Below, piece after piece: positions 16,966 to 26,305 of a stretch of 26,305 nucleotides of DNA. The position numbers were made by a program, and so were the translations under genes. The notes beneath the pieces are model-generated. The model worked only from the letters and a program-made list of their open reading frames with translations. It made no database searches and was not told the origin of the DNA. The stretch comes from DAXETY01 sp051155755 (GTDB lineage: Bacteria; Desulfobacterota; Desulfobacteria; Desulfobacterales; SG8-13). The stretch lies in the NCBI GenBank assembly GCA_051155755.1, contig DAXETY010000020.1, positions 1 through 26,305 of the forward strand. The letters are read 5' to 3'. Positions within the stretch are counted from its first letter, which is position 1. Every line of letters begins with the position of its first letter.

Positions 16966-17400
16966 TCAGGATACCTTTCGGCGATCCTTTTCCCGCATGA
17001 TTTTGATCAATCGTTCGGCCACGCGAATTTCCACCGGACTGAGAATCCCCGCTGCGATCCATCTTTCGATCGTCTCTTTGGGCACGGTCAATTCTTCGGC
17101 AAACGCTTCCAGATCGTCCAGTCGACCGAAATCGATATCGGGTTGGGCTTTCAATTCCCATTCGGAATCGCGATCGGTACTGCGGACGGTATCCGGGTAA
17201 ACGGTCCTTGTGTGCGATTCTACGGCAGGCTCCCCTTGTACCAGCACCCGGGCGTGCTCCTGGGAGCCGTCCAAGGACGCGGATGGATCGTGCCGGATGC
17301 CGATTTTATCGGCCAGATACCTCCAGAAGGTGAGAACGTATTGGATTATGTGGGACCGGAATTTGGATATCCGGTTGCGAAAGCGCTCAAATTTTGTCAT
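16966..17400 (-). CDS. Hypothetical protein, 144 aa, with possible C-terminal helix-turn-helix
   Basis: I do not recognise the family. The N-terminus (FERFRNRISKFRSHIIQYVLTFWRYLADKIGI) is a basic/aromatic amphipathic helix that could contact membrane or nucleic acid. The middle third is polar and probably disordered. The C-terminal third, starting LDDLEAFAEELTVPKETI and continuing ERWIAAGILSPVEIRVAERL, has the spacing of a MerR/excisionase-like helix-turn-helix, in which one helix enters a turn and ends with the A-G-[IL]-[LI]-S-P pattern. ATG 17400 is preceded by AAAGGTG eight bases away. The gene lies upstream of the YceI gene on the same strand across a 405-base gap, so it is probably a separate transcript. 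Regulator function is inference. Confidence 0.6.
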   Translation of the reverse strand: MTKFERFRNRISKFRSHIIQYVLTFWRYLADKIGIRHDPSASLDGSQEHARVLVQGEPAVESHTRTVYPDTVRSTDRDSEWELKAQPDIDFGRLDDLEAFAEELTVPKETIERWIAAGILSPVEIRVAERLIKIMREKDRRKVS

Positions 17401-17963
17401 TTTCTTGACACCTTTTTCTGAAAGGTCGCCTTTTTGTCGATCGAGATTCCGATTCGAGTTTCAGTCTATATTGCTGAAACCGGAGGTCGCGGACGATACA
17501 TCGGCAACCGTCGAATATCCCAAAAACAATGCGTTGGGGTTTTTTACAAGCCGGTTCCGCCACCGAAAGGAACCGTTACAGAGATTAATTATAGCACAAT
17601 TCATGCCAATATCTTTGGACCGAATGTCGACTCCTTGATAACGAAAGGCGCGTTTTCGGCCTCCCGAACGCAGCCAGGCGGCCCTTCCCTCGAACCCTTG
17701 TAAACGGCCTTCCATGAAATCGCATCGGCCTCCGGCTTTTCTGTCGATTCTTACCGATGTACTAAAACAATAGGAACTGCTGTGAAACCGTCAAGCGCAC
17801 TTCGCCGCAAACGCTTGCCGCCGCGGCGGATGAGCCTTTTTGACGGTGTTTTTTTCTAAAGCCCGCGCAAATAGCGGCCGATATACCAGTTGATGAGGCT
17901 TTCCATCGGGCTGTGCCGCAGCCGTTCGATTGTTTTCCAAATCAAACACTGGCAGGGGGGTTG
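17401..17963. other. 563-base intergenic region before motA
   Basis: No confident gene. An 84-codon minus-strand frame at 17461-17715 (starting MEGRLQGFEGRAAW) has a mixed composition, no good ribosome site, and no recognisable domain; I treat it as doubtful. A plus-strand frame over the same stretch is equally unconvincing. The only clear signal is the flagellar-type promoter at 17857-17884. Confidence 0.45.
17857..17884 (+). promoter_or_regulatory. Sigma28 (FliA)-type promoter for motAB
   Basis: TAAA (17857-17860), 16 bases, GCCGATAT (17877-17884). The flagellar sigma consensus is TAAA-N15-GCCGATAA, so the -10 matches 7/8 and the spacer is one base long. It lies 80 bases upstream of the motA start, in the right orientation for a late flagellar gene. 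Confidence 0.55.
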
Positions 17964-18770
17964 ATGGATCTAGCGACCGTAGTCGGACTTCTGGGTGGTA
18001 CGGGTCTGATTTTTTCCGCGGTACTTTTTGGCGGAACTCCGGCCATTTTTCTAAATGTTCCCGGAATCTTGATTGTTATGGGGGGGACGTTGGCGGTGAG
18101 TTTCGTCAAGTTTTCCATGAAGGATGTGATCAATTCCGTTACGGTAGGAATGAAAGCGTTCGTCGGCAGACTCGAGGCGCCCGAAAAAACCATAGAAAGC
18201 TTAGTGGAATATGCGCGCATCGCCAAAAAAGAGGGGTTGATCGCGCTGGAAAATCAAAAGGCCGCCGATGCATTCTCCGGCAAGGCGGTTCGCTATCTTT
18301 CGGACGGTCTGGACGAAAAACTGATCGACGACATGCTGACCAAGGACATCCGCCAGACCGTTCAACGCCACAGCGTTGGACAGAGTGTGTTTCGGGGCAT
18401 GGGGATCGCCGCGCCCGCATTCGGAATGATCGGTACACTGATCGGCCTGGTGCAGATGCTGGCGAGCATGTCCGATCCCTCGAGCATCGGTCCGGCAATG
18501 GCGGTGGCGCTGTTGACGACTCTTTACGGAGCTCTGTTCGCCAACCTGGTTTGTCTTCCCATAGCCGACAAACTGGCGCTGCGAAGTCAGCAAGAGCAGC
18601 AGCATCGTGACATTGTCCGCGAAGGCGCTGTCGGAATCGCTCAAGGTCTTTCACCCATGGTTCTGGAAGAGGCGCTGAAGGTATATCTGGCTCCTCGAGA
18701 CCGGGATAAAAACGGCGCCGGTCGGAATAAGGCCAAAGCGGGCAAACCCAAGGGAAACGCAAAAAAATGA
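17964..18770 (+). CDS. motA: Flagellar motor stator protein MotA (PomA-like)
   Basis: A 268-residue stator subunit with four membrane helices, two near the start (GLLGGTGLIFSAVLFGG and NVPGILIVMGGTLAVSFV) and two late (GMGIAAPAFGMIGTLIGLVQML and MAVALLTTLYGALFANLVCL), separated by the cytoplasmic loop that presses on FliG. The conserved proline preceding AFGMIGTLIGLV is present. Five MotA subunits surround two MotB subunits and rotate as ions flow. ATG 17964 is used: AGGGGGG lies just upstream, and the open frame before it is not hydrophobic. The C-terminus is a Lys/Gly-rich tail. Its stop overlaps the motB start (ATGA), ensuring coupled production. Confidence 0.95.
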   Translation: MDLATVVGLLGGTGLIFSAVLFGGTPAIFLNVPGILIVMGGTLAVSFVKFSMKDVINSVTVGMKAFVGRLEAPEKTIESLVEYARIAKKEGLIALENQKAADAFSGKAVRYLSDGLDEKLIDDMLTKDIRQTVQRHSVGQSVFRGMGIAAPAFGMIGTLIGLVQMLASMSDPSSIGPAMAVALLTTLYGALFANLVCLPIADKLALRSQQEQQHRDIVREGAVGIAQGLSPMVLEEALKVYLAPRDRDKNGAGRNKAKAGKPKGNAKK

Positions 18771-19597
18771 ATTCCGATACCAATCCACTGCCGAACACCG
18801 GATCAGAGGGCGCGCCAGCCTGGGTGGTGACCTTCAGCGACCTGATGAGCCTGCTGCTTTGTTTTTTCGTGCTCATGCTCTCCTTTTCGGAACTGGACAA
18901 GGCGAAATACAAAGAGGTCGCCGGCTCTCTGGCCAAGGCTTTCGGCGTGCAGCGGGTGCAGAAGGCCTTTCAGGTTCCCAAAGGCGTTACGATGATTGCC
19001 AAGGATTTCGATCAACAGCCGGTGCCGCTGCACGCCCGCGAAGAATTCGTTGCCATGCAGCGGCGTCAGGAAGCCGGCCGTGAATTGAAAAAAGCCGTTG
19101 AAGAGCGATTCCGTGATTTGGAAGACCTGATCCAGGTGGAGATCAATCGCAGTGAAGTGACCATTCGTTTGATGGGCGAGACTGCGTTCGATTCGGGGAA
19201 AGCAGAAATCCGACCCCAGATGATTCCATTGCTGCGGAAGATTTCCCAAGTGTTGGAAGGTGCACCGGGAGACATCGTCATTGCCGGTCACACGGATAAC
19301 GTTCCGGTGCTGGGTGGAAAGTACGGTTCGAATTTGCAGTTGTCCACGGCCCGATCCGCCACAGTGGCCGAATTTCTCATGCAGAATTCGAATATCGCGC
19401 CACAGAGAATTGCAACCATGGGATTCGGTCAGTACCGGCCCATCGACAGCAACGAAACGAATGAAGGTCGCCGGCGTAACCGTCGGGTGGAAATCGTTTT
19501 GCGAGAGCCGGAAAAACTCCTGCAATCCAAAAACGACGCCGGCGGCAAAATTCCGCAATTACCATCAAATCCCAAGAATAATCCCTTCCTGAAGTAA
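18767..19597 (+). CDS. motB: Flagellar motor stator protein MotB (PomB-like, probably Na+-driven)
   Basis: A 276-residue stator subunit. Its single helix is preceded by PAWVVTFSDLMSLLLCFF, with the ion-carrying aspartate at Asp25 and Cys32 seven residues on. PomB, the sodium-type homolog, has the same D-x6-C arrangement (D24/C31) followed by FFVLLLSFSEMD; here FFVLMLSFSELD, so sodium coupling is favoured. A plug/linker follows, and a C-terminal OmpA-like peptidoglycan-binding domain is marked by IAGHTDNVPV, a conserved LSTARSATV segment and GRRRNRRVEIVL. It anchors the stator to the cell wall. It overlaps motA by four bases. No other flagellar gene is in the window. Confidence 0.95.
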   Translation: MNSDTNPLPNTGSEGAPAWVVTFSDLMSLLLCFFVLMLSFSELDKAKYKEVAGSLAKAFGVQRVQKAFQVPKGVTMIAKDFDQQPVPLHAREEFVAMQRRQEAGRELKKAVEERFRDLEDLIQVEINRSEVTIRLMGETAFDSGKAEIRPQMIPLLRKISQVLEGAPGDIVIAGHTDNVPVLGGKYGSNLQLSTARSATVAEFLMQNSNIAPQRIATMGFGQYRPIDSNETNEGRRRNRRVEIVLREPEKLLQSKNDAGGKIPQLPSNPKNNPFLK

Positions 19598-19802
19598 GTC
19601 GTCCGGCGACTCCAACCGGGCGTTATCGCGCGACAGACCCTGAATCCCAGTTCCGGCGAGGTCCCGGAAAACCAGATCGTCCCCTGCACAGGTCCGGATT
19701 ATAGCGGCTGCGATCGCTGTTATTTCGGATATTTTCGGAAAACTGCGAACCGGTGGAAGGAATTGGCCTGGAAGGAAAGTCGCTGCTGAATGCCGGATGC
19801 GA

Positions 19803-19827
19803 TTGCCCGGGCAGTTCGCCCGGGCAA
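19803..19827. terminator. 10-bp perfect hairpin between convergent motB and barrel gene
   Basis: TTGCCCGGGC (19803-19812) and GCCCGGGCAA (19818-19827) enclose AGTTC. A-tract follows on the plus strand (so a T-tract precedes the stem on the minus strand); neither direction has a canonical U-run after the stem. It sits in the 268-base convergent gap and may separate the two transcripts. Confidence 0.45.
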
Positions 19828-19865
19828 AAAAGGAATGCGTCTGCGATTGTCTGCGGGCGGCAAGA

Positions 19866-20633
19866 TTAAAATGAAAAGCCCGCTTCCGCAAACGGGCCGC
19901 TGAAATCGGCCTCGACAACCAGCCCCTCCTCGTCGATGTCGTAGTCGTCGTAACGGTAGCCACCGGTGACAAACAGCGGGCCGAAGGTGTTCCAGCGCAC
20001 CCGGCCGATCAGGCTGAAGGACTTGTCGTCGCCAAAGGAGATGCCGCGGCCTTCCACCTCGAAGTTGATTGCCTCCAAAGGCCGGAACATGATTGCGGCA
20101 TAGACCATCGGGATCGGTACGGTGAAGCTTTCCGATTCCTCGGCCGGATTGCCGAAGGGGTCTTCACCGGCGATGCGAGCCTCGAAATCGAAGATGCGCA
20201 CGTTGATGCCGAGTTCGATGTTGAGCATGTCCAGCGTGGCGGTTTCCAGCAGCGGAATGCCGTAGAACAGGGCCACATCGTAATGATCCAGGGTCAGTTT
20301 GGAAGAAAATGAGCCCTGAAATGTCTCTCCGCCGAAATTAAAGGCCTTGGAACCATCGCCTTCGAACTCCATGGGCGTGGCCATCACGTAGACATTGGGT
20401 ACGAAGGGCAGGTCCAGCTTGGCCCGGCCGATGAACCGGGTTTCATCGTCGTAGTTCAGATCGTTTTCGAGATCGAGAAGGTCTTCGGCGCCGGTGATGT
20501 CAAGACCCAGGGTGCCGGAAGGGCTCTGATACCAGCCGCCCAGGGCGACCTCCAGGCCCACGGCGTTTGCAATCGCGGGAATCCCCATTGTACAGAATAT
20601 GGCAAGGAGGATGTATGCAAAAGGTCGGTTCAT
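19866..20633 (-). CDS. Outer-membrane beta-barrel protein (TIGR04219-like)
   Basis: A 255-residue precursor with a 24-residue signal peptide (ending GIPAIANA before VGLEVALGGWYQSPSG). The mature part alternates polar and hydrophobic residues in ~10-residue amphipathic strands and ends AEAGFSF, with the terminal aromatic residue recognised by the BAM machinery. The opening GLEVALGGWYQSPSGTLG resembles the TIGR04219 barrel family, as I recall it; this is a family resemblance, not a function. Asp/Glu-rich loops (LLDLENDLNYDDETR) are notable. ATG 20633 is preceded by GGAGG five bases away; a TTG four codons upstream is a poorer choice. It is single-gene, convergent with motB and divergent from liv operon 2. 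Confidence 0.85.
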   Translation of the reverse strand: MNRPFAYILLAIFCTMGIPAIANAVGLEVALGGWYQSPSGTLGLDITGAEDLLDLENDLNYDDETRFIGRAKLDLPFVPNVYVMATPMEFEGDGSKAFNFGGETFQGSFSSKLTLDHYDVALFYGIPLLETATLDMLNIELGINVRIFDFEARIAGEDPFGNPAEESESFTVPIPMVYAAIMFRPLEAINFEVEGRGISFGDDKSFSLIGRVRWNTFGPLFVTGGYRYDDYDIDEEGLVVEADFSGPFAEAGFSF

Positions 20634-20670
20634 GGATGCCTCCAAAATTCAGGTTCGGGATGTTTGGAAA

Positions 20671-20699
20671 ATGGTAGCAGAACGGCGAAAATATGTCAA
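20671..20699 (-). promoter_or_regulatory. Sigma70-type promoter for the barrel gene
   Basis: On the minus strand: TTGACA, 17 bases, TACCAT. The -35 is perfect and the -10 matches 4/6; predicted start near 20664 gives a ~30-base leader ahead of the ATG at 20633. Confidence 0.5.
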
Positions 20700-20796
20700 T
20701 ATTATGCATATACAAAGTAATACTTACGAGCTGAAAAATTTGGCTCGGAAATCCGCTGCCACGAGGGGGTTCAAATCTCCCGGCACGAATAAAGAA

Positions 20797-20825
20797 TTGA
20801 CACACCGCACGTTTCTTTGTTAAAC
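20797..20825 (+). promoter_or_regulatory. Possible sigma70-type promoter for liv operon 2
   Basis: TTGACA (20797-20802), 17 bases, TTAAAC (20820-20825). The -35 is perfect but the -10 matches only 3/6. It would leave a ~250-base leader containing the inverted repeat at 21000-21024. The rest of the 448-base gap (20634-21081) shows no gene. Confidence 0.35.
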
Positions 20826-20999
20826 CACACTATTTTTCGGTGAGCTTGGAGAAGGGGCTGAGATAGTGGACATTCGTTGTCGCAGCCGCAGCCTGCGGTC
20901 GGATGGGCCCCCGTTCGGTTATCGCTTTTCGCGGTTGCCGCGATTGCCCTTTGGGGTGCGGCAGACCGGCAATCCCATGAGTGTTTCAGATTTTCCAAA

Positions 21000-21024
21000 T
21001 CAAATTGGATATCGTCCAATTTGA
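21000..21024. promoter_or_regulatory. 10-bp perfect inverted repeat upstream of livK2
   Basis: TCAAATTGGA (21000-21009), spacer TATCG, TCCAATTTGA (21015-21024). The arms are AT-rich and the centre has no T-run after it, so this looks more like a dimeric-regulator operator or a leader hairpin than a terminator. It lies 57 bases ahead of the livK2 start. TCCAAAT at 20994-21000 adds a third related half-site. Confidence 0.5.
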
Positions 21025-21081
21025 CCATTTGAAACGCTCCATTCGGGGTTTGTAACCATATCTATTACACAGGAGGGGATT

Positions 21082-22197
21082 ATGAAGAAGCTGTTGTATG
21101 TGATTTGCGCGCTAGGTCTTTTGACCGGCATCGCTTTTGCGGAGACCGTGACCATTCCGGTGGCGTCGCCGTTTACCGGCCAGCTGGCCTCTTTCGGTGA
21201 AGGGGTCAAGAACGGTGCCCTTTTGAAAGCCGAAGAGATCAATGCCGCCGGCGGCATCAACGGCAACAAGGTGGCCATTTCTCTGGAAGACGAACTGTGC
21301 GATCCCAAAGAAGCTGCCACGGTGGCCACCAAGCTGGCCAACAACCCGAAAATCTCCATCGTGGTCGGCCACCTTTGCAGCTCGGCCACACTGGCCGCCC
21401 TGCCGATCTATCGCGCCGCCAATTTGCCGGCCATCTCGCCGGCCTCCACCAACGTGAGCATCGGCAAAATGAGCCCGTACTATTTTCGCAACGTTTACCG
21501 GGACGACTTCCAGGGCGAATTTCTGGCCCGTTACATTGCCGAGGTCAAGGGCTACAAGACGGTCGTGATCTTCTACGAGGTCAACGACTACTCCATGGGC
21601 TTGATGCAGGCCTTCATGAAAGAAGCCCTGCGGCACAACATCAAGGTGCTGGGCACGGAAGCCTACACCGCCGAGACCACCGATTTTAAACCGCAGTTGA
21701 CCAAGTTCAAGATGATGAAGCCGGATGCCATTTTCATTCCCGGCTATGCCCCCCAGGGGACCCTGATCGTCTCCCAGGCCGCCAGCCTCGGAATCAAAGC
21801 CGGCGTATTCGGTGCCGACGGGCTCGACGACAACCTGATGGTCGAAAATCCGGATGCCGAAGGCCTGTTCGTAACCACACCCTTCCTGCCCGATCAGGCC
21901 GGTCCGGCGGCAGCCGATTTCATCAAGACTTACAAAGAAAAATACGGCATCGAGCCGAACTGGTTTGCCGCCAACACCTATGATGCGGTGGGCATGGCCG
22001 CTGCCGCCGTCGAAGCCGTGGGCAATGATCGCGAGAAAGTCCGCGACTGGCTGGCGGCGCGCAACTCTTTGGAAGAAGCCTACGACGGCGTTGCCGGTAA
22101 GACCTACTTTGATCAAAACGGTGACTGCCTGAAGGCCGCCTTCATTAAAGAGATCCGCAACGGCAAGTGGGTCGGCGCCGAAAAACAGCTCCAGTAG
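21082..22197 (+). CDS. livK: Periplasmic amino-acid-binding protein, Leu/Ile/Val type (system 2)
   Basis: A 371-residue binding protein of the Peripla_BP_6 family, first gene of the second Liv operon. Signal peptide residues 1-20 (ending GIAFA before ETVTIPV). The ligand block VASPFTGQLASFGEG replaces the SPLTGPYAADG of system 1. Cys73 (ELCDPKEA) and Cys99 (HLCSSAT) are placed like the LivJ/LivK disulfide, followed by AISPASTN. ATG 21082 follows AGGAGGGG by a short spacer. It is clearly diverged from the system 1 protein (different ligand-loop residues and an NNPKISIV insertion), suggesting a different substrate range. A terminator-like hairpin follows directly. Confidence 0.95.
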   Translation: MKKLLYVICALGLLTGIAFAETVTIPVASPFTGQLASFGEGVKNGALLKAEEINAAGGINGNKVAISLEDELCDPKEAATVATKLANNPKISIVVGHLCSSATLAALPIYRAANLPAISPASTNVSIGKMSPYYFRNVYRDDFQGEFLARYIAEVKGYKTVVIFYEVNDYSMGLMQAFMKEALRHNIKVLGTEAYTAETTDFKPQLTKFKMMKPDAIFIPGYAPQGTLIVSQAASLGIKAGVFGADGLDDNLMVENPDAEGLFVTTPFLPDQAGPAAADFIKTYKEKYGIEPNWFAANTYDAVGMAAAAVEAVGNDREKVRDWLAARNSLEEAYDGVAGKTYFDQNGDCLKAAFIKEIRNGKWVGAEKQLQ

Positions 22198-22212
22198 AGG
22201 TATCTTGACGTG

Positions 22213-22247
22213 AAAGGGCAGGTCAGGCGATGACCTGCCCTTTTTTT
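22213..22247 (+). terminator. Rho-independent-type terminator / attenuator after livK2
   Basis: AAAGGGCAGGTCA (22213-22225) and its exact complement (22231-22243) enclose GGCGA and run into a further four T (22244-22247). It is a textbook stem plus U-tract placed just 16 bases past the livK2 stop, yet the operon continues into livH2 27 bases later, so it probably lets only part of the transcription through. Confidence 0.85.
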
Positions 22248-22273
22248 CCGTCGTGACAGGAGGCGCATATTCC

Positions 22274-23188
22274 GTGGAAAACTTGCTGGAACTTTCGAGT
22301 CTGTTTCTACAGCAGCTCGTCAACGGCATCACGCTCGGCGGTGTGTATGCCTTGATCGCCGTCGGCTACACCATGGTCTACGGGGTGATCGAGCTGATCA
22401 ATTTTGCCCACGGTGAAATTTACATGCTCGGGGCCTTCATCTCTTTTACCATGGTGACGATGCTGGGCATGCCGTTTGCGCTGGCGGTGGTGCTTACCGT
22501 GATGGTCTGCGCCTGCTTCGGCATCCTGCTGGACATCATCGCCTACCGGCCCCTGCGCCGGGCCCCGCGGCTGGCCGCGCTGATCACCGCCATCGGCATG
22601 TCCATCTTTCTGCAGAACCTGGCCCTGCTGATCTGGGGCGGCCAGATCAAGTCCTTTCCTCGCGACATTCTGCCGCGTGCCTTTTTCGGCAATGCCATTA
22701 CCTTCGGGGATGTTTCCGTGACCTGGGTGCAGCTTTTTATCCTGACGGTGACCGTCGTCTTCATGGTGGTGCTGCACCTGATCATCCATCGCACCCAGGT
22801 GGGGACGGCCATGCGGGCCATATCCCAGGACAAGACCACCGCCGCGCTGATGGGCATCAGCGTCAACCGGGTGATCTCCTTTACCTTCGCCATCGGTTCG
22901 GCCATGGGCAGCATGGCCGGCATCCTGGTGGGCCTCTATTACAACGCGATTTTTCCGCACATGGGCTACACGGCCGGAATCAAGGCTTTCGCCGCGGCGG
23001 TGCTCGGGGGCATCGGCAGCGTGCCCGGGGCCATGCTCGGCGGCGGGGTGCTGGGCATTGCCGAGGTTATCGGCGCCGGCTACCTGTCTTCCGAATACCG
23101 TGACGGCATTTCCTATGCCGTGATGATCATGGTCATTCTGTTCAAGCCTTCCGGGCTCGTGGGGCGCCCGATCGGGGAGAAAGTGTGA
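22274..23188 (+). CDS. livH: Amino-acid ABC transporter permease LivH (system 2)
   Basis: A 304-residue permease with about eight hydrophobic helices and the family block GYTMVYGVIELINFAHGEIY (near 35). Later hallmarks are AMRAISQDKTTAALMGISVN (coupling loop) and GGIGSVPGAMLGGGVLGIAE. It begins at GTG 22274, with AGGAGG ten bases upstream; an in-frame GTG at 22253 would itself contain the ribosome site. The start lies just beyond the livK2 terminator. The stop overlaps the livM2 start by one base (TGATG). Confidence 0.93.
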   Translation: MENLLELSSLFLQQLVNGITLGGVYALIAVGYTMVYGVIELINFAHGEIYMLGAFISFTMVTMLGMPFALAVVLTVMVCACFGILLDIIAYRPLRRAPRLAALITAIGMSIFLQNLALLIWGGQIKSFPRDILPRAFFGNAITFGDVSVTWVQLFILTVTVVFMVVLHLIIHRTQVGTAMRAISQDKTTAALMGISVNRVISFTFAIGSAMGSMAGILVGLYYNAIFPHMGYTAGIKAFAAAVLGGIGSVPGAMLGGGVLGIAEVIGAGYLSSEYRDGISYAVMIMVILFKPSGLVGRPIGEKV

Positions 23189-24207
23189 TGAAACGGAAAT
23201 TGACCGCGATTCATCATCGTCACCTGTTTCTCGGGGTCCTGGCATTCGCACTGGTGCTTCCCTGGCTGCCGCTGGGATCGTCCATGGACTATCTGCTGCG
23301 GATTTTAACCACCGCCATCCTTTACATGGTGCTGGCCCTGGGGCTGAACATCGTGCCCGGTTTCAACGGCCTGCTCGACCTGGGCTTCGTGGGTTTTTAC
23401 GGCATCGGGGCCTACACCGCCGGTCTGCTCACGGTTCACTTCGACATCAGTTTCTGGTACATCCTGCCCCTGGCGGCGATGAACGGCGCCCTTTGGGGCA
23501 CCATGCTCGGGGCGCCGACGCTGCTGCTTACCGGCGATTATTTCGCCATCGTGACCTTCGGATTTTCCGAGCTGGTCGTGCTGTTAATCCGCAACGAACT
23601 GTGGTTGACCCGGGGCCCCATGGGGCTTCCGGGGATTTCGCCGCCGGCGGTCTTCGGCCACGAACTGAGCAAGGGCTGGGAGTATTACTACCTGATCCTG
23701 TTTCTGCTGATGATCGTGCTGCTGGTGGTCAGCCGCCTGGAGGATTCCCGCATCGGGCGGGCCTGGTATTCCATCCGCGAAGACGAGATCGCCGCCCAGT
23801 GCAGCGGCGTCAATCTGATCCGCTACAAGGTCACCGCTTTTGCCATCAGCGCCGCCATCGGCGCCACCGGCGGCGCATTCTATGCCAACTGGTTCAAGTT
23901 CATTCACCCCGACATGTTCAAGTTCTGGGAGTCCATCCTGGTGCTGTGCCTGGTGGTGTTCGGCGGACTGGGCAGCATCGTGGGTACCATGCTCGGGGCG
24001 CTGGTACTGATCCCTTTGACCGAGGTCCTGCGGATTATCCTACCCCAGGAGCTGTTCAGCGGTCGTTACCTGATTTACGGGCTGGTGCTGGTGTTGATGA
24101 TGCGCTGGCGGCCGGACGGACTGCTGCCGTTTGTCCGTTTCCAGGAAAACAAAGCCCGCAAAGCCCGGGAACGGTTGGCCCCGGCCGACAGCAAGGAAGT
24201 GGCCTGA
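23188..24207 (+). CDS. livM: Amino-acid ABC transporter permease LivM (system 2)
   Basis: A 339-residue permease without the long N-terminal extension of the system 1 LivM. Core motifs are LNIVPGFNGLLDLGFVGFYG, LLLTGDYFAIVTFGFSELVV, the coupling loop RAWYSIREDEIAAQCSGV, and FGGLGSIVGTMLGALVL. The C-terminus is a positively charged cytoplasmic tail (ENKARKARERL). ATG 23188 overlaps the livH2 stop, and GGGAGA stands seven bases before it. An alternative GTG at 23185 would add one residue. It is followed by livG2 after 21 bases. Confidence 0.94.
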   Translation: MKRKLTAIHHRHLFLGVLAFALVLPWLPLGSSMDYLLRILTTAILYMVLALGLNIVPGFNGLLDLGFVGFYGIGAYTAGLLTVHFDISFWYILPLAAMNGALWGTMLGAPTLLLTGDYFAIVTFGFSELVVLLIRNELWLTRGPMGLPGISPPAVFGHELSKGWEYYYLILFLLMIVLLVVSRLEDSRIGRAWYSIREDEIAAQCSGVNLIRYKVTAFAISAAIGATGGAFYANWFKFIHPDMFKFWESILVLCLVVFGGLGSIVGTMLGALVLIPLTEVLRIILPQELFSGRYLIYGLVLVLMMRWRPDGLLPFVRFQENKARKARERLAPADSKEVA

Positions 24208-24228
24208 AGCCGAGGAGTCGAACCTGCG

Positions 24229-26104
<1,876 letters not shown>

Positions 26105-26165
26105 GCCGGTTTCATAACGGACCGCTCTTCAGCCTGTACCCAATCCGCAAAAAGTTTTCTCGGCA

Positions 26166-26305
26166 GCCGGTCCTTATATGGTTCATCAAAGAAAGGTTTC
26201 GTAAGGCGGGTCACTGTACCCGCCCGCTGCCGTTGTTTTCAAGCGCTTTCCGCACTGCGGGACCCGGCCGGCACGGTGGCCGGCCCTTATATGGTTCATC
26301 AAAGA
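26166..26305. repeat. 27-bp direct repeat, 113-base period, at the right edge
   Basis: A 27-base sequence starting GCCGG and ending in CCTTATATGGTTCATCAAAGA occurs at 26166-26192 and 26279-26305, with one mismatch (T/C at the sixth base). Between the copies is a 7-bp hairpin (GGCGGGT 26205-26211, ACCCGCC 26218-26224) and a GCCGGC-rich palindromic stretch. The second copy touches the window edge, so more copies may follow. The remaining DNA from 26105 shows no gene. Confidence 0.85.

Noticed and set aside
16670..17200. 176-codon plus-strand frame
   Set aside because: Arginine-rich, no ribosome site, antisense to the better-supported gene at 16966-17400.
17461..17715. 84-codon minus-strand frame
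   Set aside because: No ribosome site or recognisable domain; left as doubtful within the intergenic entry.

Overview
The window looks like chromosomal DNA from a GC-rich Gram-negative bacterium, most likely a Desulfobacterota (Desulfosarcina/Desulfobacteraceae-like) member. This is inferred from the style of the proteins: two complete high-affinity amino-acid (Liv/HAAT) ABC transporters of deltaproteobacterial type, a PutA without the DNA-binding domain, an outer-membrane beta-barrel protein, and MotAB. No rRNA or other marker gene is present, so the taxonomy is tentative. I saw no tRNA, transposase, phage gene or CRISPR array.

Layout. (1) 1-189: an array of 27 heptamers (GCTATGA/GCTATGC) that runs into the 3' end of a small unknown minus-strand gene; upstream of that gene is ridA. 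(2) 1327-4631: a plus-strand run of a DAO-type FAD oxidoreductase, a creatinase/M24-like protein that has lost the usual metal ligands, and an EamA permease, diverging from ridA across a control region with a good promoter and an overlapping inverted repeat. (3) 4880-9943: Liv transporter 1, in the order livG-livK-livH-livM-livF, with a sigma70-like promoter and a strong hairpin after livK. (4) 9943-10210: a dense field of ~8-bp repeat units in both orientations. (5) 10396-15089: bifunctional putA, overlapping a GT4 glycosyltransferase. (6) 15170-17400, minus strand: a CDP-alcohol phosphatidyltransferase, a secreted YceI protein, and a small protein with a possible helix-turn-helix. (7) 17964-19597: motA-motB of PomAB (Na+) flavour behind a probable sigma28 promoter. 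(8) 19866-20633, minus: an outer-membrane barrel protein. (9) 21082-26104: Liv transporter 2, in the order livK-livH-livM-livG-livF, with a rho-independent-type hairpin after livK. (10) 26105-26305: non-coding DNA with a 27-bp direct repeat that reaches the window edge.

How the genes may work together: most of the window concerns uptake and oxidation of amino or imino acids. The two Liv systems import substrate. PutA oxidises proline to glutamate. The FAD oxidoreductase would produce imines, which RidA-type deaminases remove. The M24-like protein may release or modify a substrate. The chain is inferred from neighbourhood; no substrate is proven by the sequence.

The most unusual object is the second LivG ATPase (24229-25416). 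It is 395 residues long instead of ~255, because ~136 residues containing four predicted membrane helices are inserted in frame between Walker A and the Q-loop, while every ATPase motif stays intact. The first LivG in the same window has no such insertion and serves as an internal control.
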